This document shows, one piece after another, positions 1 to 9,474 of a stretch of DNA of 64,000 nucleotides. The notes beneath the pieces were generated by a model. The model ran no database searches and was not told the DNA's origin. It saw nothing but the letters and a program-made list of their open reading frames with translations. The translations under genes were made by a program, and so were the position numbers. Numbering within the stretch: the stretch's first letter is position 1; the number at the start of each line of letters is the position of its first letter. The stretch is from Candidatus Riflebacteria bacterium HGW-Riflebacteria-1 (GTDB lineage: Bacteria; Muiribacteriota; Ozemobacteria; Ozemobacterales; Ozemobacteraceae): assembly GCA_002839445.1 (NCBI GenBank), contig PGYB01000020.1, forward strand, positions 1 to 64,000. Reading direction: 5' to 3'.

Positions 1-201
1 GCTGCTCTAACGGCTAGCCACTCCCGGTTAAGGACTGCGGGATACGTGGCTCTAATGGCTAAAGGCCATAAGAGCCACCTAAAGAGCAGCCTAATCCTCA
101 GGCGCCCTGGCACTAGCGCATCCTGCGCGTCGTAATCGCTGGCAATTGCAAAAAACTCTGGTGTATAGTCGTTTGCCACAACGAATTTATTGTGAATAGT
201 A
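1..201. other. Structured non-coding stretch downstream of the giant surface-protein gene
   Basis: No gene is visible here. The DNA folds strongly. An outer inverted repeat pairs 1-8 (gctgctct) with 83-90 (agagcagc). Inside it, 22-26 (tcccg) pairs with 38-42 (cggga). A longer hairpin pairs gtggctct (46-53) with agagccac (71-78) and atggc (55-59) with gccat (65-69), 13 pairs with one A-A mismatch. A short hairpin lies at 116-128. The stretch 119-130 (catcctgcgcgt) is the exact reverse complement of part of the palindromic element near 12112-12123. No T-tract follows the hairpins on the minus strand, so they do not look like an intrinsic terminator. It could be a structured RNA, a palindromic repeat element or the edge of a larger element cut by the window. 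Confidence 0.5.
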
Positions 202-3200
202 TTACCAGTCTGAGTAGCGCGATTTTCCTTCGAGATCGATGCGGTTACTGGGCGAGATGATTTTTGAGCCTTCACCGAATGAGGTTGGCCGGTCGCGCCC
301 ATTGGCTCTTTCGAGTTGCACGCCATCGAACCACACTTTGGGTATGGTGCTGGTTGAGCTGTTGCTGAGAATGAGGTATGTCGACTCTGTGAGAGGGTTA
401 AGTGCGCCAGGAAATTTCAGGTACAGGCGATACCAGGTTTTGTTGCCGGATTTTATGGAGCTGGCTACTCCGCCAGCTCCTGCCGGGTTAGCTGCAACAA
501 TATTTCCGCTCTGGTCGATCGTGACATAAGATATCGGTAATACGGCCGGGGTGTCGTCGGTCTTATCCTGTCTGAAGCCGATGGTGCCAGACGCCGGAAG
601 CCCATCTTCGAACCCGACATAGACCGAAAAGATAAAATCACCGCCAGCCGCAAAGGTTTCGGTAGCAATATTTTGAAAAACTGTGCCTTTTTCAAGATCT
701 TTCGGCCCGGTTTGAGAGATGACGAGAACCGACGGCGCAACATTTGTGTTGGCGGCCGGGTAAGCAGTGCTGCTAAGCGTTTGCACGCCTGTATAGGTGC
801 CGGTTGCCTGGTCAACCCTTGCCGCAAAAGTTATGCTGGCAATGTGTGAAGCACCCGGTGTCAGAACCGCCAGAGGAGCAGGCGAAAAAGTCGGAATCAT
901 AGAATCGCCTTCGCTGCCGTTCATTGTGGCCATCGGCGATCCCCATGTCAGGTCGGTGAAAGTTGCGTTGCCGGTATTTTGATAGGTGACATCAACATGT
1001 GTGCTCAGACCAAGCGATAGCGAAAGCGGGAACACCGGGTTAATGCTGATAATCGTCAACTGCGGACTTTCCAGGACTTCAAGGGTGAGCAGAAAGCTTG
1101 CAGAGGCTTCATTCGGGTTGTTGAGAGTTCCATTGAGCACGTAGTCATCATCAAAGACAACCTGAGTGGCAGTATAGATGCCGGCCGGCGTATAGGGCGG
1201 TATTACAACACTGACTGTGCAGTTCAATGTTCCGCCGGCATTGACCGATGCTCCGGCCGATGAGAAGGTTGGAGTAAGAACGTGGCTGCCGTTGCTGATA
1301 TTCTGTGGCTGCCATCTTATGCGTGAAAGCGAGATGTTGCCGTTATTCACCAGTTGAAAGTTTGTATTCGCTGTCGTAGCATGCGCTCTTATCCCCATAT
1401 TGACATCGCTTACCGAGAATTGCTTTTCGCCAACCGATACTCTGGCGTAGAAGGTAGTGTTGATTTCACCGTCAGTATATGATCCGTTCGCGTTTTCATC
1501 GACATATATCATCTGCAGACCCTGGTAATTAACCGTTGATTGACCGATCGGTATGGTTATGGTTGCTACGGCGGGGATTGAACCACCCTTTGGCAGATTC
1601 ACTGCAAACGGAACCGGGCTGAATACAAGTTTGGCGGCCGGTATGGGGATCGGCCCTGGCGCGAATGGTTGCAATTGGCTGGCTACACTTAGAAGGCCCA
1701 GACCAGAGATGTCCTGGTTGCCAAGATTAACAATGTCGAAGTTGACCGAAGACGAGCGATCGGGGGCAACATAGCCAAATTCCAGTGAGGCAGGACTGAT
1801 TCCTATTACCGTTTTGGCAATTACACGCAACTCAAGTATTGCCGTATCAGAAGCTTCACCTGGGTCGATTTTGCTGTTGTTGTTAGTGTCGTTCCAGACG
1901 GTCATGGTAGAAAAGTAGGTGCCTACCTCTGCGCCGGGTGGCACCTGCACTTTCCAGGTTCCATTGAAGGTCTTGTTGGCTATCATGTAATCAAAAACTG
2001 GCGGCGTAAAAATCGAGGCGGTGGCAGTTATGGCAGATGGCCCGACAAATGCGGTAGCAGTTGCCATCGGGCGAATCAGCATCAGAGTTCCCGAATTTCT
2101 TATCTCGAAGCTGGCAGTAGTCGAAAGAAATGACGGCATGGCATCTTCAATCAGCAGCGCCGGTTCGGTGATGTCGACAAATTTGGTGCCGACCTGGCAG
2201 CTTACTGTAAAGGGCGACTGCGGATCTGAAGCGACACCCATGAAATCAAGCAGCCGGGCGAACTGTCCTGAGTAATCTCCATCTGGTTGCCCAAGAGGCA
2301 CGCCAAGCGTCATGGTAGCCAGAAAGATTGTGTTGAAGGGCTTAACAAAAAATGGAACCGGCTCGAAATCGTAATTTATTTCGTTGAGCGTGTTAGCGCC
2401 AGCGCTGAGCGGAATTTTCTGCCAGGTAAGCTTGTCGAGCACAACGTTGCCGGTGTTTTTGGCACTGAATACGGCTATGCCTGATTCAGTAGGAGAAAGA
2501 GGTCCGGCGTCGACAACCGGGGTTAAAACACGCAGACCACGGTACGGGTTAACATAAACCTGTAATGTAAGAGTTGCTGGTGCCTCATTGTCATCGCCGA
2601 TGTAGGTGCCATCGCCGTCTTCGTCTTCAAACACTACAGCTGAGCCGGTGTAGGTTCCTATCGCTGAGCCGGCAGGGATAAACATGTTGACATACGCAGT
2701 CTGGGTCGCACTGACCGAGATCGCTGCGGGAAGTATCATTTCAACTTCGTCGCCTGGTATGTAATATGCTGGCAGATCGACATGATAAAGGTTGCTGATA
2801 CTGTATTTAAGTCGATCAAGGGTGCGGTCGCCGATGTTGGTAATCTGAAAAGACAACTCCGGCAGAGCAAAAGTTGGGGTTCCGTAACCAAAATCCAGCA
2901 TTGCCGGAGTAAAATGCATGAGTTGTGTGCCGACGCCGATTTCGACCTGGAAGGTGTCACTTGCCTCGCCGCTATCTATTGTTCCGTTATCATTCATGTC
3001 GTCCCAGATGGTTACATTGACGGTATAGTCGCCATCAATGGCACCTGCGTTTATGTGTGCCGAGATCGAGGCATTCATGGTTTCATCGGTTGCCAGGCTG
3101 GTGGTGCCGTCGGTAGTTATGTACATGGTAAAAGTCAGCGGCGTAAGCGAGGCAATCTTGATGTTGCCAAGCGGCAGATTGCCACCATTAAGAATGGTGA

Positions 3201-6200
3201 TGGAACGGGTAGCGACCAGGTTGCCTATTTTCCAGTCGCCGAGGTCGACAACGTCGGGATTTGTGTAAAGAACCCGGCACGCGCTGGCAATTACGGTTGA
3301 ACTAAACTGGTAAGCGGGTTCTCCCGCATCGAGAACGCCATTATAGGGCGACATATCCTCGAATACCGTCATTGTGGCTACATAAGATCCGGCCGGCTGG
3401 TTGTATGGAATGGTCATGACAGCATAGCTGTCGGTGTAAGAAGGCGCCGCCGCCGGTACGGTAAAACCTGAGAGTGGATAAATAGTGAGGTTGTTCGGGT
3501 GTATTTCGTCAAAAAGCTCAGAGATATAAAAGCCTTTGTTCCATCGGGCTCTGGTGAGATCAGTTGACCCCAGGTTATTTACCCGGCTGGTACCAACAGT
3601 TTTACTTTCGCCGCAGACCATTGTACCGAAAGCGAGTGTGGCTGAAGCATATGAAAGCTCGCGATAGCGTATAGTAAGAGGATTTGACAGCCGGGCAATC
3701 GAACCCACATACCCAGCATCAAGCGTAGGCAGGTTCGCATCATTGCCGGTAGCTGTTGCAATCATCTGATAGGTGCCGCTCAGGCCTGAGTGCTCGGTAG
3801 CTCGGTATGTCCAGGTGAAGGTCGCGGCGGAACCGGCAGGCAGAATTGCCGTAGCAGGCTGCGGGCCGGTCAGCAACAGCAATTCACCGGTGCTGCCGCC
3901 ATATTCAAGAGGCAATGAGGGAACAATGTTTTCTATTGTCGAGCCACTGACAACATTGTTGGCTAATGACATTTCAAGCGTCACTTCACCGTTAAGCTCA
4001 ATATCGTCGGGCACAAAATTCAAGCTCGCGGTAATGCTGCCTGGGCTCTGAACATCAAAAAACTGGCGTGCCTGCAGGGCATTGAGATTGCCTGAACCGC
4101 CGGTGATCGTCCAGAGTTCAGTTTTCCATTTTCCAAGAGCAGCAGTGGGCAGGGTGTAGTTTGAGCTGACAAAGCCAGGTGCAGTGGTGCCTGAATTCAT
4201 GGTGCCCGCGTTTGGAGTCGCATTTACGGCCGTGTCTGCTGCTGGCAGATAAACTATTCTATATGTCGTGTTCAGCGGCAACCCGGTAAATTTGGCATAA
4301 ACCGTTTGCTCGGCATTGAATTTATACTGTTCAGGCGAAAAAGAGTTGTTGCCTGAACAGAAGGCTGTTATTCCAACAATTGTCCATGCGTCGCTGAGTG
4401 GTGTGCTGTGAACCGTTACTGGAGTCGAAGCAGGCCAGTTGGCATCTATGGCGGTATAAGAAGCGGTAATCGTTACCGCTCCAGTTGGTGAATTAGAAGC
4501 CACTGCGACGACAAATTGCAGTGTCGTTGGAGCACCATTAGCAAGCAGGCAGGGCAGTTCAGGCGAAACAAGGGTCTGTAGATGATTACCATTTGAAAAG
4601 CTTAACTGGGTCTCAGTTATCCAGGCTGAAGCTGAGCCATTGTTGGCGACGCCAACATCGACTATGAGGTTTTGCTGATTGCGGTAAACTTGCGTTTCTG
4701 TGGTATTTACTGAAGTAATGCTCAGCACTGCCGGGCTTTGAATGATACACATGTTGCTGGTTTCGGTGGCGGCCACAAGATTGCGCAGATCATTTGAGTC
4801 GACGCCATAGGCGTTGCCGAGCACTGTGAATGAGCCAATCGTCCCTGCCGTGTAGCTCCAGGTGATGTCGGTGAAACTGTGCGGATCAACAGTAACCAGT
4901 GCCTGGCTGGGGCCGGAGATAAAGTTCGCACTGCCGGTATTGCCGCCAGCAAGGGTTAAAGGCGAAGCATATGCTGTATCAATGCGGCTTCCGCCAGAAT
5001 TTACCAGGCTCATCTTTACATCAAAGGGCTGATTGACTGTGACAAAATCTGGCAGGTAGAGGTCGACTGAAAGGCTGGCTGCATCTACAACGTCAAAATA
5101 GGTCTCGCAAAGCGGTATTTCGTTGGTAACGCGCGAAACAATGACGCGCCATCTTCCCAGTAATGTGGGATCACCACTTAACGTGTAGCTGCCAAAAAGC
5201 TCGCCGCTTAAATTTGTTGCTGACACTTCTGCGATCTGGGCTCCGACCGGTGGATACCAGCGCAGACGAAAGTCACGGTCGGGCTGCAGATTGGTGCCTT
5301 TGGTATATACGGTGAAATTGCCAAGGTTGAAGCTGCTCGATTCTATTACATAAGCTGGAAATTGTGCCGGCCCGCGATAAGTTTTCAGGATCCCTGAGCG
5401 GATTGTCCAGCTGGGAGGAGTTGGATCTCCAATATTATAGTTGAAGGCATTATAAGTGTTGCCATCGACATAACTCATACTGGCATTGATCGACGACGTG
5501 CCAGTTGCAGAAAACGGCGAAATATCAACGTCGTATCTTATTGTTTTAGTCTGTCCGGTGTAGATGACTTCTGAATATGGACTGGCTACGCCATAAGGTC
5601 GAGGATTCAGGTAGTCGCCGAGTGTGAAGAAAAGTTCAGTGTTATTCCACAAGTCCCATACCGCAGCCGCTTCGCCATCGTTGCGCACGGTCAGATATAC
5701 GCCAACACCTATCTGATCAAGGTATACGGTTGGAGATGCCTGTATGTCTATCAATACAAGATTGGGTGGTTCCTGAATAAGCCAGGATGCTTTAACATCA
5801 GAGCCGTTATCAGAAATTCCTGCCAGTGTTTGTGTGTTCGTGCCGGTTACTCTTGCGTCTATGAAGTCTATGCCCGAATTGCTGCCAGTGGCAACAGCTA
5901 TCAGAAAGGTAATTACTTCAGATTGGCCTGAGGTCAGCGTAAAAGGAAGCGATAGCGATGGGCCCCCAATTGAATATAATCCATATTGCGGGCTGTCAAA
6001 AAGCAGCTCAATCGTATTAACTGTGGCTGTTGTTAATCCCGTGTTGGTCACATAGACTCTGACCGGTAAGCCGTTTTGCCCCTTGGTTACGTTTGTGGTA
6101 GTAGTTTCAACCTTGGTGATTTCAAGTCTGGCGGTGCGGTAGGTAGCTACAAGAGATGATGGTGACTCTTCATTACTGGTGTCTACATCGGTAACTGTAT

Positions 6201-7122
6201 ACCAGGCAACATTCTGGGTCGGTGTATCAAGATAGTTAGTTACGCTTCTCGTCGCTATCTGTGTCCATGGCCCTGTATCGCTGGTGTAACTGCGATAGAC
6301 GCGATAAGGATTGGTAAGATGCAGTTTTGGCGTGCCGGTGGCCGGACCGGTGCTTGCGTCCCAATTTAGCTGACATTGGCCGGATGTGGTTTCGCTAGCT
6401 ATAAGGCCTGCCGGACTGACATTACAGGTTATGTAGTCGACCCAGGCAGTAGTAGTGTTACCTTTCCAGCTTTCAAAATCGAAAAGTATGCGTGCGACAT
6501 AGGAAGTGTTTGCTTCCAGCTCAGTTTCCCATACCGTAGCTGCTGCTGGCCAGGTAAGATGCAGACCAGGATAGACCTGGTGGCTTTCGTTATAAAATGT
6601 GCCCACAACAGCTTCCTGGTCGCTTGATTTTCGGATAGTCCCGTTGTGGTTAATCTTCCATTCAGTGTTGTTCGGAGCATCCTCCCGATGGGCAGATGTG
6701 AATTTTGCTCGAACATTTGTGGAGCGGGGAGCTGTCAGGAAAGCCTGCTGTATATAACGCTGAGCGGGATAATAGAAGTTGTTGCTGCCTGAATTGTTTT
6801 TCACATACTGGGCTCTGAGGGATCTTTGGGTCTGAAAGCCGGTTGTATCAGCAGTAAAAGTAAAAGTTCCGTCTGTGACGACTGCAGCTGACTGAAACCA
6901 TCCGGTCAGATCGGCAGTAAAGCTGCCATTAACAATTTGATTCAGGGCAAATGCCGGCAGGCTGGGCAACATTACCAGTAACAAAATCAAGAGCAAAGTA
7001 AGCTGTTTCTTGCTCCAGACATTCGATGTGTCAGAATGTATCTCTCCAGCAGAATCAATGGCTGAAAGACACTTTTGCTGAGAATTTAAGCCGGGCATTG
7101 CTCTTTTGTGCTTGGATTTCAC
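202..7122 (-). CDS. Giant secreted modular surface protein (2306 aa) with CARDB-like and Asp-loop Ig-like repeats
   Basis: The start is GTG at 7122, with a GGGAG ribosome site 7 nt upstream. An unusual 36-residue basic/polar lead precedes a hydrophobic signal segment (about residues 37-59, ending PAFA). Next comes a jelly-roll-like region opening with NGSFTADLTGW (about 62-235), as in carbohydrate-binding modules. A fibronectin-III-like stretch follows (about 235-330), then several CARDB-like domains with the NTG/NDG turn (about 330-1150). Residues about 1152-2136 are eight diverged copies of a unit of about 123 residues. Each opens with a ..FGY/DxG..F.I.N.G strand pattern and most end in an acidic D-x-N-x-N/D-G-x-x-D-x-G-E-A loop that may bind calcium. 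The C-terminus again looks like a jelly roll (VWFDGVQLERA). No sorting motif or membrane anchor is seen. The likely role is surface adhesion or glycan binding; the substrate is unknown. Confidence 0.85.
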   Translation of the reverse strand: MKSKHKRAMPGLNSQQKCLSAIDSAGEIHSDTSNVWSKKQLTLLLILLLVMLPSLPAFALNQIVNGSFTADLTGWFQSAAVVTDGTFTFTADTTGFQTQRSLRAQYVKNNSGSNNFYYPAQRYIQQAFLTAPRSTNVRAKFTSAHREDAPNNTEWKINHNGTIRKSSDQEAVVGTFYNESHQVYPGLHLTWPAAATVWETELEANTSYVARILFDFESWKGNTTTAWVDYITCNVSPAGLIASETTSGQCQLNWDASTGPATGTPKLHLTNPYRVYRSYTSDTGPWTQIATRSVTNYLDTPTQNVAWYTVTDVDTSNEESPSSLVATYRTARLEITKVETTTTNVTKGQNGLPVRVYVTNTGLTTATVNTIELLFDSPQYGLYSIGGPSLSLPFTLTSGQSEVITFLIAVATGSNSGIDFIDARVTGTNTQTLAGISDNGSDVKASWLIQEPPNLVLIDIQASPTVYLDQIGVGVYLTVRNDGEAAAVWDLWNNTELFFTLGDYLNPRPYGVASPYSEVIYTGQTKTIRYDVDISPFSATGTSSINASMSYVDGNTYNAFNYNIGDPTPPSWTIRSGILKTYRGPAQFPAYVIESSSFNLGNFTVYTKGTNLQPDRDFRLRWYPPVGAQIAEVSATNLSGELFGSYTLSGDPTLLGRWRVIVSRVTNEIPLCETYFDVVDAASLSVDLYLPDFVTVNQPFDVKMSLVNSGGSRIDTAYASPLTLAGGNTGSANFISGPSQALVTVDPHSFTDITWSYTAGTIGSFTVLGNAYGVDSNDLRNLVAATETSNMCIIQSPAVLSITSVNTTETQVYRNQQNLIVDVGVANNGSASAWITETQLSFSNGNHLQTLVSPELPCLLANGAPTTLQFVVAVASNSPTGAVTITASYTAIDANWPASTPVTVHSTPLSDAWTIVGITAFCSGNNSFSPEQYKFNAEQTVYAKFTGLPLNTTYRIVYLPAADTAVNATPNAGTMNSGTTAPGFVSSNYTLPTAALGKWKTELWTITGGSGNLNALQARQFFDVQSPGSITASLNFVPDDIELNGEVTLEMSLANNVVSGSTIENIVPSLPLEYGGSTGELLLLTGPQPATAILPAGSAATFTWTYRATEHSGLSGTYQMIATATGNDANLPTLDAGYVGSIARLSNPLTIRYRELSYASATLAFGTMVCGESKTVGTSRVNNLGSTDLTRARWNKGFYISELFDEIHPNNLTIYPLSGFTVPAAAPSYTDSYAVMTIPYNQPAGSYVATMTVFEDMSPYNGVLDAGEPAYQFSSTVIASACRVLYTNPDVVDLGDWKIGNLVATRSITILNGGNLPLGNIKIASLTPLTFTMYITTDGTTSLATDETMNASISAHINAGAIDGDYTVNVTIWDDMNDNGTIDSGEASDTFQVEIGVGTQLMHFTPAMLDFGYGTPTFALPELSFQITNIGDRTLDRLKYSISNLYHVDLPAYYIPGDEVEMILPAAISVSATQTAYVNMFIPAGSAIGTYTGSAVVFEDEDGDGTYIGDDNEAPATLTLQVYVNPYRGLRVLTPVVDAGPLSPTESGIAVFSAKNTGNVVLDKLTWQKIPLSAGANTLNEINYDFEPVPFFVKPFNTIFLATMTLGVPLGQPDGDYSGQFARLLDFMGVASDPQSPFTVSCQVGTKFVDITEPALLIEDAMPSFLSTTASFEIRNSGTLMLIRPMATATAFVGPSAITATASIFTPPVFDYMIANKTFNGTWKVQVPPGAEVGTYFSTMTVWNDTNNNSKIDPGEASDTAILELRVIAKTVIGISPASLEFGYVAPDRSSSVNFDIVNLGNQDISGLGLLSVASQLQPFAPGPIPIPAAKLVFSPVPFAVNLPKGGSIPAVATITIPIGQSTVNYQGLQMIYVDENANGSYTDGEINTTFYARVSVGEKQFSVSDVNMGIRAHATTANTNFQLVNNGNISLSRIRWQPQNISNGSHVLTPTFSSAGASVNAGGTLNCTVSVVIPPYTPAGIYTATQVVFDDDYVLNGTLNNPNEASASFLLTLEVLESPQLTIISINPVFPLSLSLGLSTHVDVTYQNTGNATFTDLTWGSPMATMNGSEGDSMIPTFSPAPLAVLTPGASHIASITFAARVDQATGTYTGVQTLSSTAYPAANTNVAPSVLVISQTGPKDLEKGTVFQNIATETFAAGGDFIFSVYVGFEDGLPASGTIGFRQDKTDDTPAVLPISYVTIDQSGNIVAANPAGAGGVASSIKSGNKTWYRLYLKFPGALNPLTESTYLILSNSSTSTIPKVWFDGVQLERANGRDRPTSFGEGSKIISPSNRIDLEGKSRYSDW

Positions 7123-7167
7123 TTGTTTGCTCCCACTTTTCTAGCCGTTTGCCAGATAACAAAATTC

Positions 7168-7213
7168 AACAAACCATGGTCAACAGTTTGTTAACGTTCT
7201 AATCTCTATTATA
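7168..7213 (-). promoter_or_regulatory. Probable -10 box and inverted repeat upstream of the surface-protein gene
   Basis: Read on the minus strand, 7213-7208 is a perfect TATAAT. No good -35 hexamer lies 16-18 nt upstream (TGAGAC at best). Between it and the GTG start, an inverted repeat pairs aacaaac (7168-7174) with gtttgtt (7186-7192). The repeat would lie in the early transcribed region, where it could be a small hairpin or an operator. This rests on the motif alone. Confidence 0.35.
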
Positions 7214-7776
7214 TCAGAAAAGCTGGGCGAGTCTCACCGTTTTTCATATAGAACCCGACTCATGTAATTTGCAGCAAGCCAGATTCCTTTTGCCATGATT
7301 ATCTGAAAAGCGCACTGTCCAGTCTGGTTACCTGCTCAAAGGTTTCTGGCAACAATTTCAGTTTACGCGCGGTCATCAGGTTCGGGCGACAGGTTTGCAC
7401 GCCGCCTTACTCAACTCACAGTTCATGGGCATTACCGTCACAGTTGCAGCGTTCCATAGAAACCTTGCTCGACTCGTGCGTTGAAAAAATCCAGCGGTTA
7501 AGTAAAATGTCTCTCGATTTCGTACCGCAGCAAAATGTAAAGAAACTCCCCAACGCCTGCAACAGCAGCTTTTTCAGCACAGATCCGCAAACGTTGAACC
7601 TGCTGGGAAGGATTTACAAGGGTCAGCCTGAAATCTCGATCTCAATTTTGCTATGCTTTCGCAGCTGTTTGATATCATCGACTGCTCAATCAGTCCGCAA
7701 TTTTTCATCCGCTCTCAGCAAAAAACTACTTCGCGGCCCGGTCTGATTCAAGCTCGCCTGCCCGGCTTCCAATCTG
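7214..7776. other. Gene-free stretch, nothing recognised
   Basis: About 560 bases without a supported gene. A plus-strand open frame of about 100 codons (7444-7746) has no ribosome site, low-complexity Ser/Leu-rich composition and no recognisable family, so it is not called. The right edge contains degenerate pieces (gctcaatc..tccgca) related to the tandem repeat that follows. Confidence 0.5.
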
Positions 7777-8052
7777 CATATCGGCCTGCTCAATCTGCGG
7801 ATGATGTTCTCTTCTGTCTTCGTCTGTCTTTCTTCGTGTCTTCGCGGCTCAGTGCAAGATTTCTTCTAATCTTCATATCGGCCTGCTCAATCTGCGGATG
7901 ATGTTCTCTTCTGTCTTTGTCTCTCTTTCTTCATGTCTCCGCGGCTTCGTGCGAGATTTCTTCTAATCTTCATATCGGCCTGCTCAATCTGCGGATAAAT
8001 TTCTCTTCTGTCTTTGTCTCTCTTTCTTCATGTCTCCGCGGCTTCGTGCGAG
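7777..8052. repeat. 97-bp tandem repeat, about 2.8 copies
   Basis: The phrase catatcggcctgctcaatc starts at 7777, 7874 and 7971, exactly 97 bases apart each time. The copies continue with the same pyrimidine-rich text (tctgtcttt..ctttctt) and gcggcttcgtgcgag. Copy 1 is the most diverged; copies 2 and 3 are nearly identical; copy 3 stops near 8052. The unit is not a multiple of three and no frame is conserved, so it is non-coding. It sits just upstream of the ygeY promoter. Confidence 0.85.
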
Positions 8053-8098
8053 GTCTGTTCTTTCTTGCCCGCTGCTGGAAAATTTCGTCGCGCTGTTG

Positions 8099-8127
8099 TT
8101 GCCGAAATATAAACTCGCGGGTATAAT
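8099..8127 (+). promoter_or_regulatory. Promoter of ygeY
   Basis: TTGCCG (8099-8104) and TATAAT (8122-8127) are separated by 17 bases. Transcription would start near 8134, leaving a leader of about 57 nt before the ATG at 8191. Confidence 0.65.
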
Positions 8128-8190
8128 TAGCTTTCAATGTCAGCCGATAGATTTGTTCGACTGATCAAAAAATACCAACAGGAGAACGGA

Positions 8191-9393
8191 ATGAGCAACG
8201 CTAAAAAGATCATGGAACTGGCTGAAAAATACCGCGATTATACCGCAAAGAATCTTGGCAGCATGGTTAAGATCCCATCAGAGAGCATGCAGGAAAAAGA
8301 CGTGCAGGCTGAAGTGGTGCGCCAGATGAAAGAAGCCGGTTTTGACGAAGTTCGCATAGATGGCCTCGGCAACGTAATTGGCCGCGTCGGCAACGGCAAG
8401 ACCATTCTGGCCGTTGATGGTCACGTTGATACTGTTGGTGTCGGCAACCGCGCCAATTGGGAATTTGATCCTTTTCTCGGCGCCGTTAAAGATGGTTTTG
8501 TCTGGGGCCGTGGCACCGTCGATCAGGAAGGCGGCATCGCCTCTGCAATCACTGCTGGCCGCATTCTCAAAGACATGGGCTTTGACCGCGATGTGACCTT
8601 TTATGTTGTCAGCTCGGTCATGGAAGAAGACTGCGATGGTCTGTGCTGGAAATACATCGTCGAAGAAGAAAAAATCAAGCCCGATTTCGTGATCAGCACC
8701 GAACCGACTAACCTTAATATCTATCGTGGTCACCGTGGCCGCATGGAAATTGGCGTCGATTTCCGCGGTATCTCATGCCATGGCTCAGCTCCAGAACGCG
8801 GCAAAAACGCGGTTTACATGGCTGCCAAGTTCGCGCTCGAAGTTGAAAAGCTCAATGAGCGCCTCAAGAACGATGACTTCCTGGGCAAGGGCACCGTGAC
8901 TATCTCTGAATTCAAGTCAGGCAGCCCGTCTCTGTGCGCCGTGGCCGACTCCGTTCACATTCACCTTGATCGCCGTCTGACCTGGGGCGAAACCAAAGAT
9001 TCAGCTGTTAAAGAAGTTGAAGACGTCATCAAGGCTATCGGCCTTAAACTTGGCGACGAAGCCAAAGTTGAAGTTCTGCATTATGAAGAAGTCGCTTATA
9101 CCGGCCTCAAATACGGCATGGAAAAATACTTCCCGACCTGGAAGATTCCCGAAACCGAACATGTTGTGCAGACTGGCGTAAAATCGTTCAAAGAACTTTT
9201 CGATAAAGACCCCAAGGTCGACAAATGGACCTTCTCGACCAATGGCGTCACCATAAATGGCTATTACAAGATCCCTATGATCGGCTTCGGCCCGGGCAAC
9301 GAAGTGCACGCGCATGCCCCGAACGAAAAGACTCCGGTCGACGATCTCGTTAAAGCATCAGCTTTCTACGCTCTCTACGCCTACTACATCTAA
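8191..9393 (+). CDS. ygeY: YgeY family M20-type hydrolase
   Basis: Zinc-dependent hydrolase of the M20 (ArgE/DapE/carboxypeptidase G2) superfamily, in the subgroup named YgeY, selenium-metabolism-linked hydrolase. It is 400 residues, as usual for the family. The metal-site pattern is clear: DGHVD (H78, D80), GRGTVDQEGG (D111), and the catalytic/metal pair MEED (E145, E146). The frame is open upstream to 8137, but ATG 8191 has AGGAG (8180-8184) six bases before it and gives the expected N-terminus MSNAKKIMEL. It is cytoplasmic, with no signal peptide. ygeW follows 81 bases downstream. In gut bacteria this pair belongs to the gene set linked to anaerobic uric acid and purine breakdown. The exact substrate of YgeY is inferred, not shown here. 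Confidence 0.9.
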   Translation: MSNAKKIMELAEKYRDYTAKNLGSMVKIPSESMQEKDVQAEVVRQMKEAGFDEVRIDGLGNVIGRVGNGKTILAVDGHVDTVGVGNRANWEFDPFLGAVKDGFVWGRGTVDQEGGIASAITAGRILKDMGFDRDVTFYVVSSVMEEDCDGLCWKYIVEEEKIKPDFVISTEPTNLNIYRGHRGRMEIGVDFRGISCHGSAPERGKNAVYMAAKFALEVEKLNERLKNDDFLGKGTVTISEFKSGSPSLCAVADSVHIHLDRRLTWGETKDSAVKEVEDVIKAIGLKLGDEAKVEVLHYEEVAYTGLKYGMEKYFPTWKIPETEHVVQTGVKSFKELFDKDPKVDKWTFSTNGVTINGYYKIPMIGFGPGNEVHAHAPNEKTPVDDLVKASAFYALYAYYI

Positions 9394-9405
9394 GTTGTGA
9401 AACAG

Positions 9406-9442
9406 AACCCGGTAAGCGGCCAGAATGACTACTTACCGGGTT
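9406..9442 (+). terminator. Intercistronic hairpin between ygeY and ygeW
   Basis: A perfect 11-bp stem pairs aacccggtaag (9406-9416) with cttaccgggtt (9432-9442), with a 15-base loop. Only a weak T-stretch (tttatt) follows, so it may be a partial terminator or an mRNA-stabilising hairpin that sets the ratio of the two genes. Confidence 0.5.
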
Positions 9443-9474
9443 TATTGCGAAAATAAACTGAAAGGTATTATTAA

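Noticed and set aside
3..33. Possible integron attC site (ctctaac ... ggttaagg)
   Set aside because: The core sites do not match the attC consensus at the outer bases and the spacing of about 27 bases is too short.
7444..7746. Plus-strand frame of 100 codons in the gap after the surface protein
   Set aside because: No ribosome site, no family resemblance, Ser/Leu-rich chance composition, and overlap with repeat-like DNA.
7777..8052. Possible CRISPR array
   Set aside because: The 97-bp units are head-to-tail repeats with no unique spacers, and no cas genes are near.
8137..8190. Longer N-terminus for YgeY
   Set aside because: The extra 18 residues do not match the family and the strong ribosome site fits ATG 8191.
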